From NCBI GenBank assembly GCA_046714215.1, contig JBKKBM010000143.1, positions 1-13,185 of the forward strand: a stretch of 13,185 nucleotides of DNA, given 5' to 3'. The notes under the pieces were generated by a model, which saw nothing but the letters and a program-made list of their open reading frames with translations, ran no database searches and was not told where the DNA came from. Positions 1 through 7,207 of this stretch are shown in pieces. Each line of letters begins with the position of its first letter. Position 1 is the stretch's first letter. The DNA is from DATLCI01 sp046714215. GTDB taxonomy: Bacteria > Acidobacteriota > Terriglobia > Terriglobales > Acidobacteriaceae. The translations under genes were made by a program, and so were the position numbers.

Positions 1-900
1 TTGAAGGAATGTGGCTGCGCCATGATCGGGCAGACGGCGGAGATCGTTCCCGCGGACAAAAAAATGTACGCGCTGCGCGACGTCACCGGAACCGTCGAAA
101 GTCCTGCACTCATTTGCGCGTCCATCATGAGCAAGAAGCTGGCCGAAGGGATTGACGCGCTCGTCCTTGACGTGAAGACCGGCTCCGGCGCTTTCATGAA
201 GAAGCTCGATGATGCGGTGCACCTCGCCGAACTGATGGTCGAGACCGGTGTCCGCATGGGCAAGCGCACCGCCGCTCTCATCACAGACATGGACCAGCCT
301 CTTGGGCGCGCCGTGGGCAACTCCATGGAGGTACTGGAGTGCATCGAGATCTTGCGCGGTGACCGCCATCCCATGTCGGAAGACCTGCGTGTGCTCTCGC
401 TGGAGCTATCCGCCTGGATGTTTTACCTTGGCGGCCGCACGGATGCGGTCGATTCCGGGCGCACGCTGGCCGAAGAGATGATCACCTCCGGCAAGGCACT
501 CAAAAAATTTCGCGACATGGCCCGCTGCCAGGGTGGAGGCGATATCTCCGTCGTCGATCGTCCCAATCGGCTGCCGGCGGCGGCACATTCCGTCGACTTT
601 ACCGCCACCGCACCTGGATTTATCACCTCCGTGCAGTGCGAACAGGTGGGATTGGCCAGCCTCATCCTCGGTGGAGGGCGCAGTAAGAAGGACGATGTCA
701 TCGACCACGCCGTGGGCCTGTTCGTCCACAAAAAGGTGGGCGACGCCGTGCGCGCGGGCGAAGCTTTGGCCACTGTCTATTACAATGCGGACGCACGGGT
801 ACGGGATGCGCTGGAGATACTGCGCGAGGCGTACGCGATTGGTCCGAAGCCGGCGGCGGAAAAGCGGCCGTTGCTGCACCGCATCATCGGCGGTAAATAA
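1..900 (+). CDS. deoA: Pyrimidine-nucleoside (thymidine) phosphorylase, 3' part
   Basis: Phosphorolyses thymidine, deoxyuridine or uridine to the free base and (deoxy)ribose 1-phosphate in the cytosol. The 299 visible residues cover the C-terminal two thirds of a family that is usually about 430-440 residues, so the gene begins before the window and the TTG at base 1 is probably an internal Leu codon. Family marks are the glycine-rich phosphate-site segment DVKTGSGAFM (about residues 57-66), the GRAVGNSMEV stretch (about 103-112), and a C-terminal alpha/beta domain with GGGRSKKDD and GDAVRAGEALATVYYN (from about residue 225). The stop is followed after 33 bases by a nucleoside transporter and then a purine nucleoside phosphorylase, which supports a salvage operon. 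Whether it prefers thymidine (DeoA) or both pyrimidine nucleosides (Pdp) cannot be told from this part. Confidence 0.93.
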   Translation: MKECGCAMIGQTAEIVPADKKMYALRDVTGTVESPALICASIMSKKLAEGIDALVLDVKTGSGAFMKKLDDAVHLAELMVETGVRMGKRTAALITDMDQPLGRAVGNSMEVLECIEILRGDRHPMSEDLRVLSLELSAWMFYLGGRTDAVDSGRTLAEEMITSGKALKKFRDMARCQGGGDISVVDRPNRLPAAAHSVDFTATAPGFITSVQCEQVGLASLILGGGRSKKDDVIDHAVGLFVHKKVGDAVRAGEALATVYYNADARVRDALEILREAYAIGPKPAAEKRPLLHRIIGGK

Positions 901-933
901 TTTCGAAGGCACGACCGCGAAACGGAGACATAA

Positions 934-2160
934 ATGCACTTAACCGGGATACTCGGGATCATAGTCATCCTTGGCCTTGCCTATGCATTTTCCACGGCGC
1001 GCAAGTCGGTCAACTTTCGTATCGTCGCGTGGGGCGTGGGACTACAAATCCTGTTCGCTTATCTTGTGCTGAAGTTCCCGTACGGTGAGCGCATTATGAC
1101 CAAGGCCGGACACGGCGTGGAGTGGCTCCTCAACTTTGCTCAAGCCGGCGCCAGCTTCGTCTTCGGCTCACTGGCTGACCCCTCGGCCCCCGCCGGCTTC
1201 GTCTTTGCCTTCCGCGTGTTGCCCACCATTATTTTCATGGCGGCTTTCTTCGCCGTCCTCTATTACCTGGGCATCATGCAGATCATCATTAAGGGCGCCG
1301 CTTGGCTGATGACCCGCGTCATGGGAGTCAGTGGCGCGGAATCGCTCGACGTCGCCGCCAGTATCTTCATGGGACAGACGGAAGCTCCACTGACCATCCG
1401 GCCGTTTCTGGCTAAACTCACGCAGTCCGAGTTGATGACCGTCATGACGGCGGGTATGGCCCACGTCTCGGGCCGCATCATGGCCGCTTACATTGCCAAT
1501 GGCGCAGAGGCCAAGCACATCCTCGGCGCCGTCATCATGACCGCGCCCGGCACATTGTTGATCGCCAAGATGCTGGTACCGGAGACGGAGACGCCCGTCA
1601 GCGGCAAGAACATCACCATCGTGGAAGTCGACGAGCATCGCGATCAGAATATTCTCAGCGCCATCGCCCGCGGCACGGGTGACGGCCTCAGCCTTGCCAT
1701 CAACGTGGCCGCCATGCTCATCGCGTTTCTCGCGCTTATCGCTCTGGCCAACGGCATCATGGGTGGCATCCATAATTGGCCAGGTTTCGGTTGGTTCCCG
1801 CAAAGCCTGCAACAAGTCATGGGATGGCTCTTCAAACCCGTGGCTTGGTTGATCGGCATACCTTGGCATGAAGCTAGCCAAGTCGGCGGTTTGCTGGGCA
1901 CCCGCATGATCGCGAATGAACTCGTCGCCTTTACCGACTTGGGAAAACTCAAAGAAGTGCTGGATCCGCGCTCCTTCACCATTGCGACGTATGCTCTTTG
2001 CGGCTTCGCTAACTTAAGTTCTATCGGGATCCAGATTGGCGGCATCGGCGCCTTGGCTCCGGAGCGCCGCAATGATCTGGCGCGCCTCGGCTTCCGCGCG
2101 ATGCTGGCAGGCACCGCTGCAAATCTGATATCGGCCGCCATCGTGGGGATGATGATTTAA
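934..2160 (+). CDS. nupC: Concentrative nucleoside transporter (CNT/NupC family)
   Basis: An inner-membrane ion-coupled nucleoside importer of 408 residues, the usual length for bacterial CNT proteins. The chain is mostly hydrophobic helices. It carries family signatures: GQTEAPLTIRPFL (about 147-159), where the Gln-Thr-Glu side chains contact nucleoside and cation in CNT structures; MTAPGTLLIAKM (about 202-213); and NELVAF (about 329-334), the second half-helix motif. The ATG at 934 has a GGAG box at 924-927, six bases upstream. It lies 33 bases after the phosphorylase stop and directly abuts the next gene, so it is the middle gene of an operon that imports the substrates of both flanking phosphorylases. 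The choice between H+ and Na+ as coupling ion cannot be read with confidence. Confidence 0.95.
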   Translation: MHLTGILGIIVILGLAYAFSTARKSVNFRIVAWGVGLQILFAYLVLKFPYGERIMTKAGHGVEWLLNFAQAGASFVFGSLADPSAPAGFVFAFRVLPTIIFMAAFFAVLYYLGIMQIIIKGAAWLMTRVMGVSGAESLDVAASIFMGQTEAPLTIRPFLAKLTQSELMTVMTAGMAHVSGRIMAAYIANGAEAKHILGAVIMTAPGTLLIAKMLVPETETPVSGKNITIVEVDEHRDQNILSAIARGTGDGLSLAINVAAMLIAFLALIALANGIMGGIHNWPGFGWFPQSLQQVMGWLFKPVAWLIGIPWHEASQVGGLLGTRMIANELVAFTDLGKLKEVLDPRSFTIATYALCGFANLSSIGIQIGGIGALAPERRNDLARLGFRAMLAGTAANLISAAIVGMMI

Positions 2161-2991
2161 ATGAACTACGAAACTGCCGACAAAGCTGCGCAATTCATCC
2201 TCGCCAAGACCCTACTCCGCCCGCAGGTGGCAATTGTCCTCGGTTCCGGTCTCGGCGCGTTCGCGGATGAGATCCCCGATGCCGTCCGTATCCCCTTCGG
2301 AGACATTCCCAACTTTCCCAAGTCCACGGCGGAAGGACATGCGGGCAAACTTGTCATCGGCAAAGTGGATGGCATTCCCGTCGCCGCCATGCAGGGCCGC
2401 GTACATTTTTACGAAGGCTACAACATGGATGCGGTCATTTTCCCCATGCGCGTGCTCGGACGCATGGGCATCAAGGCCGCCATCCTCACCAACGCCGGCG
2501 GCGGCATCAGCTCGAAACTCGAGCAAGGCTGCCTGATGGTGCTCAACGACCACATCAACCTGATGGGAACGAACCCGCTCATCGGCCCGAATGACCCGCG
2601 TTACGGCTTGCGGTTTTTCGATATGACCTACGCCTATGACCGCGAATATCGCCAATGGACCCTCGCCGAAGGCAAGCGTCTGAAAGTGAACATCCACGAA
2701 GGTGTCTATCTCGCCGTGACCGGGCCCAGCTATGAGACTCCGGCGGAGATCCGCGCCTTCCGCACCATGGGCGCCGACGTCGTCGGCATGTCCACAGTGC
2801 CGGAGGTCATCGCCGCGCGCCACATGAACATCAAGATCCTGGCCATCTCCTGCGTGACCAACCTCGCGGCGGGCTGCTCAGACCAGCCGCTGGATCATAA
2901 GGAAGTGCTGGAAGTGGGCGAACGCATCCGGGGACACTTCGTCGCCTTGCTAAAATCTGTGATACCCAAGCTCGCCGCCGACGTCGCGTAG
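2161..2991 (+). CDS. punA: Purine nucleoside phosphorylase, trimeric (PNP/PunA) type
   Basis: Splits inosine or guanosine (and deoxy forms) with phosphate into base plus (deoxy)ribose 1-phosphate in the cytosol. Its 276 residues match the trimeric low-molecular-mass PNP family rather than hexameric DeoD. Visible motifs are GSGLG (28-32, phosphate loop), GHAGKLVIG, QGRVHFYEGY, NAGGGI, the purine-site GPSYETPAE, VGMSTVPE, and SCVTNLAAG, whose Asn binds the purine in characterised members. The ATG begins on the base after the transporter's TAA with no gap, and a G-rich stretch inside the upstream gene may serve as ribosome site, so translation is likely coupled. A possible alternative activity is MTA phosphorylase, but the SCVTN segment favours PNP. 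Confidence 0.95.
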   Translation: MNYETADKAAQFILAKTLLRPQVAIVLGSGLGAFADEIPDAVRIPFGDIPNFPKSTAEGHAGKLVIGKVDGIPVAAMQGRVHFYEGYNMDAVIFPMRVLGRMGIKAAILTNAGGGISSKLEQGCLMVLNDHINLMGTNPLIGPNDPRYGLRFFDMTYAYDREYRQWTLAEGKRLKVNIHEGVYLAVTGPSYETPAEIRAFRTMGADVVGMSTVPEVIAARHMNIKILAISCVTNLAAGCSDQPLDHKEVLEVGERIRGHFVALLKSVIPKLAADVA

Positions 2992-2999
2992 TGATCGCA

Positions 3000-3020
3000 G
3001 AGACGTAGCTGCTACGTCTC
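3000..3020. repeat. Perfect hairpin just after punA
   Basis: Arms GAGACGTAGC and GCTACGTCTC are exact inverted repeats (10 bp) around one T. They start nine bases after the punA stop. There is no T-run, so this is not a standard intrinsic terminator. It could attenuate transcription, protect the 3' end of the operon message, or be one half of a repetitive extragenic element together with the next hairpin. Confidence 0.75.
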
Positions 3021-3029
3021 AAGTGGAAG

Positions 3030-3049
3030 CACCCGGCTTTAGCCGGGTG
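3030..3049. repeat. REP-like palindrome with GGCTTTAGCC core
   Basis: CACCCGGCTTTAGCCGGGTG is a 9-bp perfect stem with a TT loop. A degenerate second copy with the same core (TTGGGCTTTAGCCTTGG) lies at about 3066-3082, just upstream of the kinase start, and related CTAAAGCC or CTTTAG pieces occur near 6258 and 9450. The form and position between genes fit a repetitive extragenic palindrome. Family membership is inferred from pattern only. Confidence 0.6.
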
Positions 3050-3110
3050 AACGGGATAAAGAGCGTTGGGCTTTAGCCTTGGTGACAAAATCGCTGATGG
3101 CTGGCACATC

Positions 3111-3731
3111 ATGAAACCGTATGTCATCGCCATCGCCGGACCATCGTGCTCCGGCAAGACTTCCGTTGCCAACCACCTGGCCGGCACGCTGCCCGCCACG
3201 ATTTTTTCCCTCGACGCCTACTATCACGACCTCGCCGACCGCTCCCTCGAGGAGCGTGCCGCTTTCAACTTCGATCATCCCGATTCGCTCGAGGCCGAAG
3301 CTCTCAGCCGGGATCTACATGATCTGGCGCAAGGCAAGGATGTGGTGCGGCCCATCTACGACTTTGCCACCCACACCCGCAGCTCGCGGATGGAGACGCT
3401 GCGGCCGCGCGAGTACCTGATCGTCGAAGGGCTGTTTACGCTGCATTGGGCGTCCATCCGCGACATCTACTCGACCAAGGTCTTCATGGAGGCGACGCAT
3501 GGGGTCTGTCTGCCGCGCCGAGAGGCCCGCGACATCGCCGAGCGGGGCCGCACCGCCGCATCCGTCCATCAGCAATACGCCGCCACCGTCAAGCCCATGG
3601 CCGAGCAGTTCATCCTGCCCACCCGCCGCTTTGCTGACCTCATCCTGAGCGGCTCGGCACCGATCGCCGAATCCGCCGCCGCCGTTCTGGCGCACATCCG
3701 CAGCGTCGAGCAGACCCGTAAACGCAGATAG
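3111..3731 (+). CDS. udk: Uridine kinase-like P-loop nucleoside kinase
   Basis: Probably phosphorylates uridine or cytidine with a nucleoside triphosphate to give the monophosphate. The start at ATG 3111 puts a standard beta strand and Walker A loop at the N-terminus (VIAIAGPSCSGKTS, P-loop 10-17); upstream in-frame sequence from a TTG at 3066 runs through a palindromic repeat and looks non-coding. Further family features are SLDAYYHD (33-40), FNFDHPDSLE (52-61), PIYDF (81-85) and VEGLF (105-109). At 206 residues it is the usual length. It lies 119 bases after punA on the same strand and fits the salvage theme, but the structured gap means it may be expressed separately. The ribosome site is weak. 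Phosphoribulokinase-like or pantothenate-kinase-like paralogues share the fold but are less likely given FNFDHPDS. Confidence 0.85.
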   Translation: MKPYVIAIAGPSCSGKTSVANHLAGTLPATIFSLDAYYHDLADRSLEERAAFNFDHPDSLEAEALSRDLHDLAQGKDVVRPIYDFATHTRSSRMETLRPREYLIVEGLFTLHWASIRDIYSTKVFMEATHGVCLPRREARDIAERGRTAASVHQQYAATVKPMAEQFILPTRRFADLILSGSAPIAESAAAVLAHIRSVEQTRKRR

Positions 3732-3736
3732 CCCGG

Positions 3737-3752
3737 AGAGCGTCTCTTTTTT
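3737..3752 (+). terminator. Weak intrinsic terminator after udk
   Basis: AGAG-CGT-CTCT, extendable with wobble pairs, runs straight into six T's, starting six bases after the kinase stop. The stem is short, so strength is doubtful, but position and T-run fit a terminator. Confidence 0.4.
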
Positions 3753-3780
3753 GGCGCCTCGCTGGCAAGGGCAGGTTTTA

Positions 3781-3815
3781 CGGGAAACCGGAAACGGCCA
3801 ACGGGAAACCGCACC
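3781..3815. repeat. Heptanucleotide tandem repeat (CGGGAAA type)
   Basis: Five consecutive 7-mers read CGGGAAA, CCGGAAA, CGGCCAA, CGGGAAA, CCGCACC. The first two are the same as units found in inverse orientation at 12930-12957 inside nrdJ. This is a short simple-sequence repeat in the udk to phospholipase gap with no coding sign. Confidence 0.7.
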
Positions 3816-3820
3816 ACAAC

Positions 3821-3883
3821 CCCCTCAGGGGCCGCGGACGACGCTGGAAGCTATGTCAGGGGTGGCGTCGTCCGCGTGAGGGG
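3821..3883. repeat. Long imperfect inverted repeat (19 bp paired)
   Basis: Left arm CCCCTCA (3821-3827) plus CGCGGACGACGC (3833-3844) pairs exactly with GCGTCGTCCGCG (3865-3876) plus TGAGGGG (3877-3883), with one 5-base bulge on the left and a 20-base loop. No T-run follows. It may be a structured RNA element, a terminator-like barrier, or the paired ends of a small non-autonomous element. Confidence 0.7.
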
Positions 3884-3911
3884 AGCCCGGAATGGACTGT
3901 GGCCGGATTCT

Positions 3912-3929
3912 AAAAGGGAATTCCCTTTT
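3912..3929. promoter_or_regulatory. 18-bp perfect palindrome upstream of phospholipase gene
   Basis: AAAAGGGAATTCCCTTTT is fully self-complementary with no loop, which suits a dimeric-regulator operator better than an RNA hairpin. It lies 149 bases before the lipoprotein start, with a possible -10 (TATTCT at 3944-3949) just downstream. The rest of 3930-4077 shows no gene. The regulatory role is inferred from symmetry and place. Confidence 0.4.
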
Positions 3930-4077
3930 GGGAACGTGGCTCATATTCTTGTTACGAAATCCGGAATTCTCTCCAATTCCAAGCTTCCACCCCCTCTAAC
4001 CGGCTCATACAACTCCCCGCTTGTCTTGGGCTTCTCAGCTAGAGCAGTACCAGTCCCCGGCAAAGGTAAGCGTACTC

Positions 4078-5706
4078 ATGGCGGCGTCCCCCCGCTCTCT
4101 GGCCCTATTTTTTTCGATCCTTACTATGTTGCTGGCCACCGGCTGTGGCTCATCGATGGCGGCTTTTCTCACGCCGCCTCAGACGGCACGGCCGTCCACG
4201 CCCCTGCCGGAGTTGACCTTTACCGCCGCACCCACCGCTGTCGAGGCGGGCCAGAGCGTGACTCTCACTTGGACGACTCGCCACGCTGACAGAGTGACGA
4301 TCACGCCGGGCATCGGCGACTTCGGCCCCCGGGGCACGCACACCTTCATCGCCCAGGATTCGGTGACCATCACGGCCACCGCCACTGGTCCCGGCGGCGA
4401 GACCAGCGCGAATTTTGCGTTAAGCGTTTCCCGTCCGCGACGCCCTCCCCGCCACCTGCCGGAGACCAATCCGATCAACCACATCATCATGATGTTCCAG
4501 GAGAATCGCTCGTTTGATAGTTACTTCAGCAACATGAACACTTACCGCGTGGCCAACGGCTTGCCCGCGGACGTGGACGTGGCCGACCCCAACGCCACCA
4601 ACCCAACTTTCGAGCAGGACGGCAACACCATCAGCCGCTTCCACTTCCTGACTATGTGCCATGAGAACACCAGTCCGGCGTGGAACGAATCGCATGTGCA
4701 GATCGATACCGACTATCTGATCAAGCTGGGTAGCCAGGTCACGCAGTCGCGCATGAACGGCTTCGCTTACACCGGCGCCAAGTATGCCCGCGATCAGGTT
4801 CCCCTCTATCGCGACACCTCCGGCCGTCGCTCCATGGGCTATTACAACGAGGCGGACCTACCCTACTACTACTTCATGGCCATCAACTTTGGCATCTCTG
4901 ACCGCTGGTTCGGGCCGGTGCTCTCGCGTTCGGCGCCCAGCCGCATCTATACCCTTGCGGCCACGTCCAATGGCTATGTTTATGAGCCCATCGTGACCGG
5001 CGTCAAGAACATCTTTCAACTGCTGCAGGAGAATGGGATCTCGTGGAAGATCTATTACACAGACGTAGACGCCCAGGGCGGCCCTATCGCCTACATCCGC
5101 TATTTCGACGCCTTCTACCAGGCCAATAAGTCGAAGGTAGTGCCGGCCAGTCAATTCACCACGGATGCACAGAATGGCACCTTGCCCGCCGTAGCCATGA
5201 TCGAGAGCGGATACGGTAACAGTGGGTTGGATGAACACCCCCTGAACAACGTTCAAACGGGCGCCGCCTATGTCGCCGGCTTCATCAATACCCTGATGAA
5301 CAGCCAGTCATGGAAAGACTCCGCTTTCTTCCTCAGCTACGACGAATCCGGCGGACTCTACGACCACGTGCCGCCGCCGGCCGCGGTCCATCCCGATGGT
5401 ATCTCCCCCGTCGACAAACCCTCCACCGACATCGAGGGCGACTTCAACCGCTACGGCATGCGCGTGCCGAACCTGGTGATCTCGCCTTACAGCAAACCGG
5501 GATATGTCTCCCACACCGTCATCGACCACACTGCCATCATGAAGTTCATTCAGACGCGCTTCAACCTCCCGTCGCTGACCTCGCGCGACAGCGCCCAGTC
5601 CAATATGTACGATTTTTTCAACTTCAGCGCGCCTCCCCGACTGACCCCGCCGGTGCCGCCCGTGCAACCCACCAATGGCCCTTGTTATTACGACCGCCTC
5701 CCCTGA
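4078..5706 (+). CDS. Secreted lipoprotein phosphoesterase (phospholipase C / acid phosphatase family) with Ig-like domain
   Basis: A 542-residue exported enzyme likely to hydrolyse phosphoester bonds of phospholipids or other organophosphates outside the cytoplasm. ATG 4078 is chosen because it gives a clean lipoprotein signal (SLALFFSILTMLLATGC, lipidated Cys23) preceded by AAAGG at 4061-4065. Residues about 45-119 form an Ig-like beta-sandwich (AGQSVTLTWTT ... SVTITATATGPGG). The phosphoesterase domain (PF04185-like) follows with ENRSFDSYF (142-150), the conserved metal/active-site opening, then DEHP (385-388), SYDESGGLYDHVPPP (420-434), PNLVISPYSKPG and IDHTAIMKFI (482-491), the motif order seen in this family. 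A Pro-rich tail ends it. It stands alone on its strand. The specific substrate cannot be read from sequence. Confidence 0.88.
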   Translation: MAASPRSLALFFSILTMLLATGCGSSMAAFLTPPQTARPSTPLPELTFTAAPTAVEAGQSVTLTWTTRHADRVTITPGIGDFGPRGTHTFIAQDSVTITATATGPGGETSANFALSVSRPRRPPRHLPETNPINHIIMMFQENRSFDSYFSNMNTYRVANGLPADVDVADPNATNPTFEQDGNTISRFHFLTMCHENTSPAWNESHVQIDTDYLIKLGSQVTQSRMNGFAYTGAKYARDQVPLYRDTSGRRSMGYYNEADLPYYYFMAINFGISDRWFGPVLSRSAPSRIYTLAATSNGYVYEPIVTGVKNIFQLLQENGISWKIYYTDVDAQGGPIAYIRYFDAFYQANKSKVVPASQFTTDAQNGTLPAVAMIESGYGNSGLDEHPLNNVQTGAAYVAGFINTLMNSQSWKDSAFFLSYDESGGLYDHVPPPAAVHPDGISPVDKPSTDIEGDFNRYGMRVPNLVISPYSKPGYVSHTVIDHTAIMKFIQTRFNLPSLTSRDSAQSNMYDFFNFSAPPRLTPPVPPVQPTNGPCYYDRLP

Positions 5707-5865
5707 GGCGCCGCATGGGTGCGACCCGCTAACCAGTTATTTTGCAATAGTTTAGCTATTTCTTGATTCAGCTTCGGGGGCGACCAGTCTTCAGCATTGT
5801 CGTACAGCGGCCTTATTAGGGAATCCCGATCAGGGGCCGTTTCCTGGCTTCCCCATGCCCCCTTG

Positions 5866-5874
5866 TGTTACACT
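5866..5874 (+). promoter_or_regulatory. Extended -10 promoter for the cold-shock gene
   Basis: TGTTACACT contains TG-N-TACACT, an extended -10 element; no good -35 is seen at normal spacing. Start of transcription would be near 5881, leaving a leader of about 110 bases before the ATG at 5994, as is usual for cspA-type genes. The remaining gap from 5707 shows no gene. Confidence 0.45.
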
Positions 5875-5993
5875 AGCCATGCGTTGGAATACCGAAGTGG
5901 TTGTGAACGTTCTAGCCTTTAAAGCCTGCACTGTTCTGCAGTACCCTCCGTGGATCTCAGCGTAAATTCACAAAACAGAAAAGAGTTACACAA

Positions 5994-6194
5994 ATGGAAC
6001 AAGGAACAGTGAAGTGGTTCAATGATGCCAAGGGTTTCGGATTTATCAGCCGTCAGAACGGTGAAGATGTATTCGTACACTTCTCGGCGATTCAGGCGAA
6101 CGGTTTCCGCAGCCTTCAAGAAGGTCAAGCAGTTCAGTTCAACGTGACCAAAGGCCCCAAAGGCTGGCAGGCAGAGAACGTTCAGCCCCTGTAA
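5994..6194 (+). CDS. cspA: CspA-type cold-shock protein
   Basis: A 66-residue single cold-shock domain that binds single-stranded RNA/DNA and acts as an RNA chaperone in the cytosol. The chain begins MEQGTVKWFNDAKGFGFI; RNP1 is KGFGFI (14-19) and RNP2 VFVHF (26-30), followed by the conserved EGQAVQFNVTKGPKGWQAENV. Length and motifs are exactly standard. The ATG has only a weak purine-rich ribosome site (AGAAAAGAG). It is monocistronic, with its own promoter and a strong terminator 25 bases after the stop. The long leader suggests post-transcriptional control. Cold induction itself is inferred, since many family members are constitutive or growth-phase controlled. Confidence 0.97.
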   Translation: MEQGTVKWFNDAKGFGFISRQNGEDVFVHFSAIQANGFRSLQEGQAVQFNVTKGPKGWQAENVQPL

Positions 6195-6218
6195 ACCAGG
6201 ATCTGGATCAAGAACTTC

Positions 6219-6249
6219 AAACGGCGACGCGCGCAAGCGGTCGCCGTTT
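6219..6249 (+). terminator. Intrinsic terminator of cspA
   Basis: AAACGGCGAC and GTCGCCGTTT form a perfect 10-bp stem around an 11-base loop, ending in TTTT. It lies 25 bases past the cold-shock stop codon. Confidence 0.85.
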
Positions 6250-6301
6250 TGCTTTGCCCTAAAGCCGCTTCCGCGGGGCGATGGAGCGATGGAGCGATGC
6301 G

Positions 6302-6766
6302 CTACTTTTTCTCCGCCATCGCCTGCATCCGCCGCCCCATCTCCTCCGGCGAGACATCTTCGGTATGGGTGGCGATGGTCCACACATGTCCGAAGGGGTC
6401 CGTGATGGTCCCGGAGCGGTCCCCGTAGAACTGGTCCTCTACGGGCTTCATCTGTTTTGCCCCCGCCGCCAGCACCTGCGTGAAGACTGCATCCACGTCC
6501 GGCACATAGACCAGCAGGCTGACCGGCGTTCCTCCGAAGGCCTGCGGACCGCGGTGGCCTAACTCGGGATGCTCATCGGCGAGCATGATATGCGAGTCGC
6601 CGATCTTCAGTTCGGCATGCCCAACTTTACCTTCGTGCTCCATCCGTACTTCTTCCACGGCGCCAAAGTGGGTCTTGTAAAAGTCGATGGCCTTGGCCGC
6701 TCCCTGCATTACCAGGTACGGCGTGACGGCCTTATATCCGGCTGGGATGAAATGAACTTTGCTCAT
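6302..6766 (-). CDS. VOC-superfamily (glyoxalase/PhnB-like) protein
   Basis: A 154-residue protein of the vicinal-oxygen-chelate fold, with two beta-alpha-beta-beta-beta modules. It starts SKVHFIPAGYKAVTPYLVM and contains the PhnB-like run AIDFYKTHFGAVE, GHAELKIGDSHIMLADE and a C-terminal TITDPFGHVWTIATH, typical of the DUF/PhnB branch. The ATG at 6766 is preferred over in-frame starts at 6787 and 6805, because a strong GGAGG lies five bases upstream of it (6772-6776 on the plus strand). Family members range from dioxygenases and glyoxalases to antibiotic-binding proteins, so the reaction is unknown. It is divergent from the small basic protein gene and convergent with cspA. Confidence 0.85.
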   Translation of the reverse strand: MSKVHFIPAGYKAVTPYLVMQGAAKAIDFYKTHFGAVEEVRMEHEGKVGHAELKIGDSHIMLADEHPELGHRGPQAFGGTPVSLLVYVPDVDAVFTQVLAAGAKQMKPVEDQFYGDRSGTITDPFGHVWTIATHTEDVSPEEMGRRMQAMAEKK

Positions 6767-6785
6767 GAAGTCCTCCAAAACAGTC

Positions 6786-6815
6786 ATCGTACCGCCATCG
6801 GTCACCCCATTTCAA
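6786..6815 (-). promoter_or_regulatory. Possible promoter for the VOC gene
   Basis: Read on the minus strand, TTGAAA (6810-6815) and TACGAT (6786-6791) are spaced 18 bases, placing the transcript start near 6779 just upstream of the GGAGG box. The match is moderate. Confidence 0.35.
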
Positions 6816-6930
6816 ACGCGTCGCTCAGTGGTAGTGTCCACGAGCGGAGCGGACCTCCGGGAAGTGGATGTTCGGCCGGGTTTCCGGATAAGGGATTATG
6901 ATGGATGAGCACCTACCGAATGGAGAATCC

Positions 6931-7116
6931 ATGTCAAAGATCAATGGCGATAAGAAGCGCGATAACCTGCGCTCCCGCAAACAGACCAAGATGCGCGAAA
7001 AGATGCGTGAACTGCGCGCAACCCTGAACTCTGCCCCGGCAGCGAAGGTGGCGGCACAGAAAGCTACTCCCAAGGCGACTGCACCCAAAGCTGCAGAGGA
7101 GTCGAAGCCCGCGTAA
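6931..7116 (+). CDS. Small basic Lys/Ala-rich protein, unknown function
   Basis: A 61-residue, very basic cytosolic protein. The N-terminal half is charged and likely helical (MSKINGDKKRDNLRSRKQ, then KMREKMRELRATL); the C-terminal half is a low-complexity Ala/Lys/Pro tail resembling histone H1-like tails. ATG 6931 has GGAG six bases upstream, which favours it over an upstream ATG at 6901. The opening MSK-x-NGDK-x-R resembles small conserved proteins I associate with Acidobacteriota; this is from memory and untested. Nucleic-acid binding is a reasonable guess from charge only. A hairpin overlaps its stop codon. Confidence 0.65.
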   Translation: MSKINGDKKRDNLRSRKQTKMREKMRELRATLNSAPAAKVAAQKATPKATAPKAAEESKPA

Positions 7117-7130
7117 GCAGTCTGCTTACG
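7112..7130 (+). terminator. Hairpin overlapping the stop of the small basic gene
   Basis: CGTAAGCA and TGCTTACG form a perfect 8-bp stem with a 3-base loop, and the left arm includes the TAA stop. There is no T-run, so it may be a weak terminator or an mRNA 3'-end stabiliser. Confidence 0.4.
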
Positions 7131-7207
7131 TACGTTCTCCGCCCCGGCAGTCCGGATCGCGGACCGGTTTCATCGAACCGCAGGGCAAGCCCAAGGAAAA
7201 GACATCG

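Noticed and set aside
406..939. Open minus-strand frames of 116-177 codons over the phosphorylase gene
   Set aside because: They are antisense to a clearly conserved enzyme, have no family resemblance, and are explained by GC-rich codon bias.
1168..1881. A 237-codon minus-strand frame over the transporter gene
   Set aside because: His/Asp/Gly-rich composition typical of antisense frames of GC-rich genes; the plus-strand CNT motifs are unambiguous.
3066..3110. TTG start at 3066 for the uridine kinase
   Set aside because: The extra 15 residues are encoded by a degenerate palindromic repeat, and the P-loop fold starts correctly at ATG 3111.
5919..6383. A 154-codon minus-strand frame across cspA and the VOC 3' end
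   Set aside because: It spans two unrelated genes and a terminator, with no recognisable protein.
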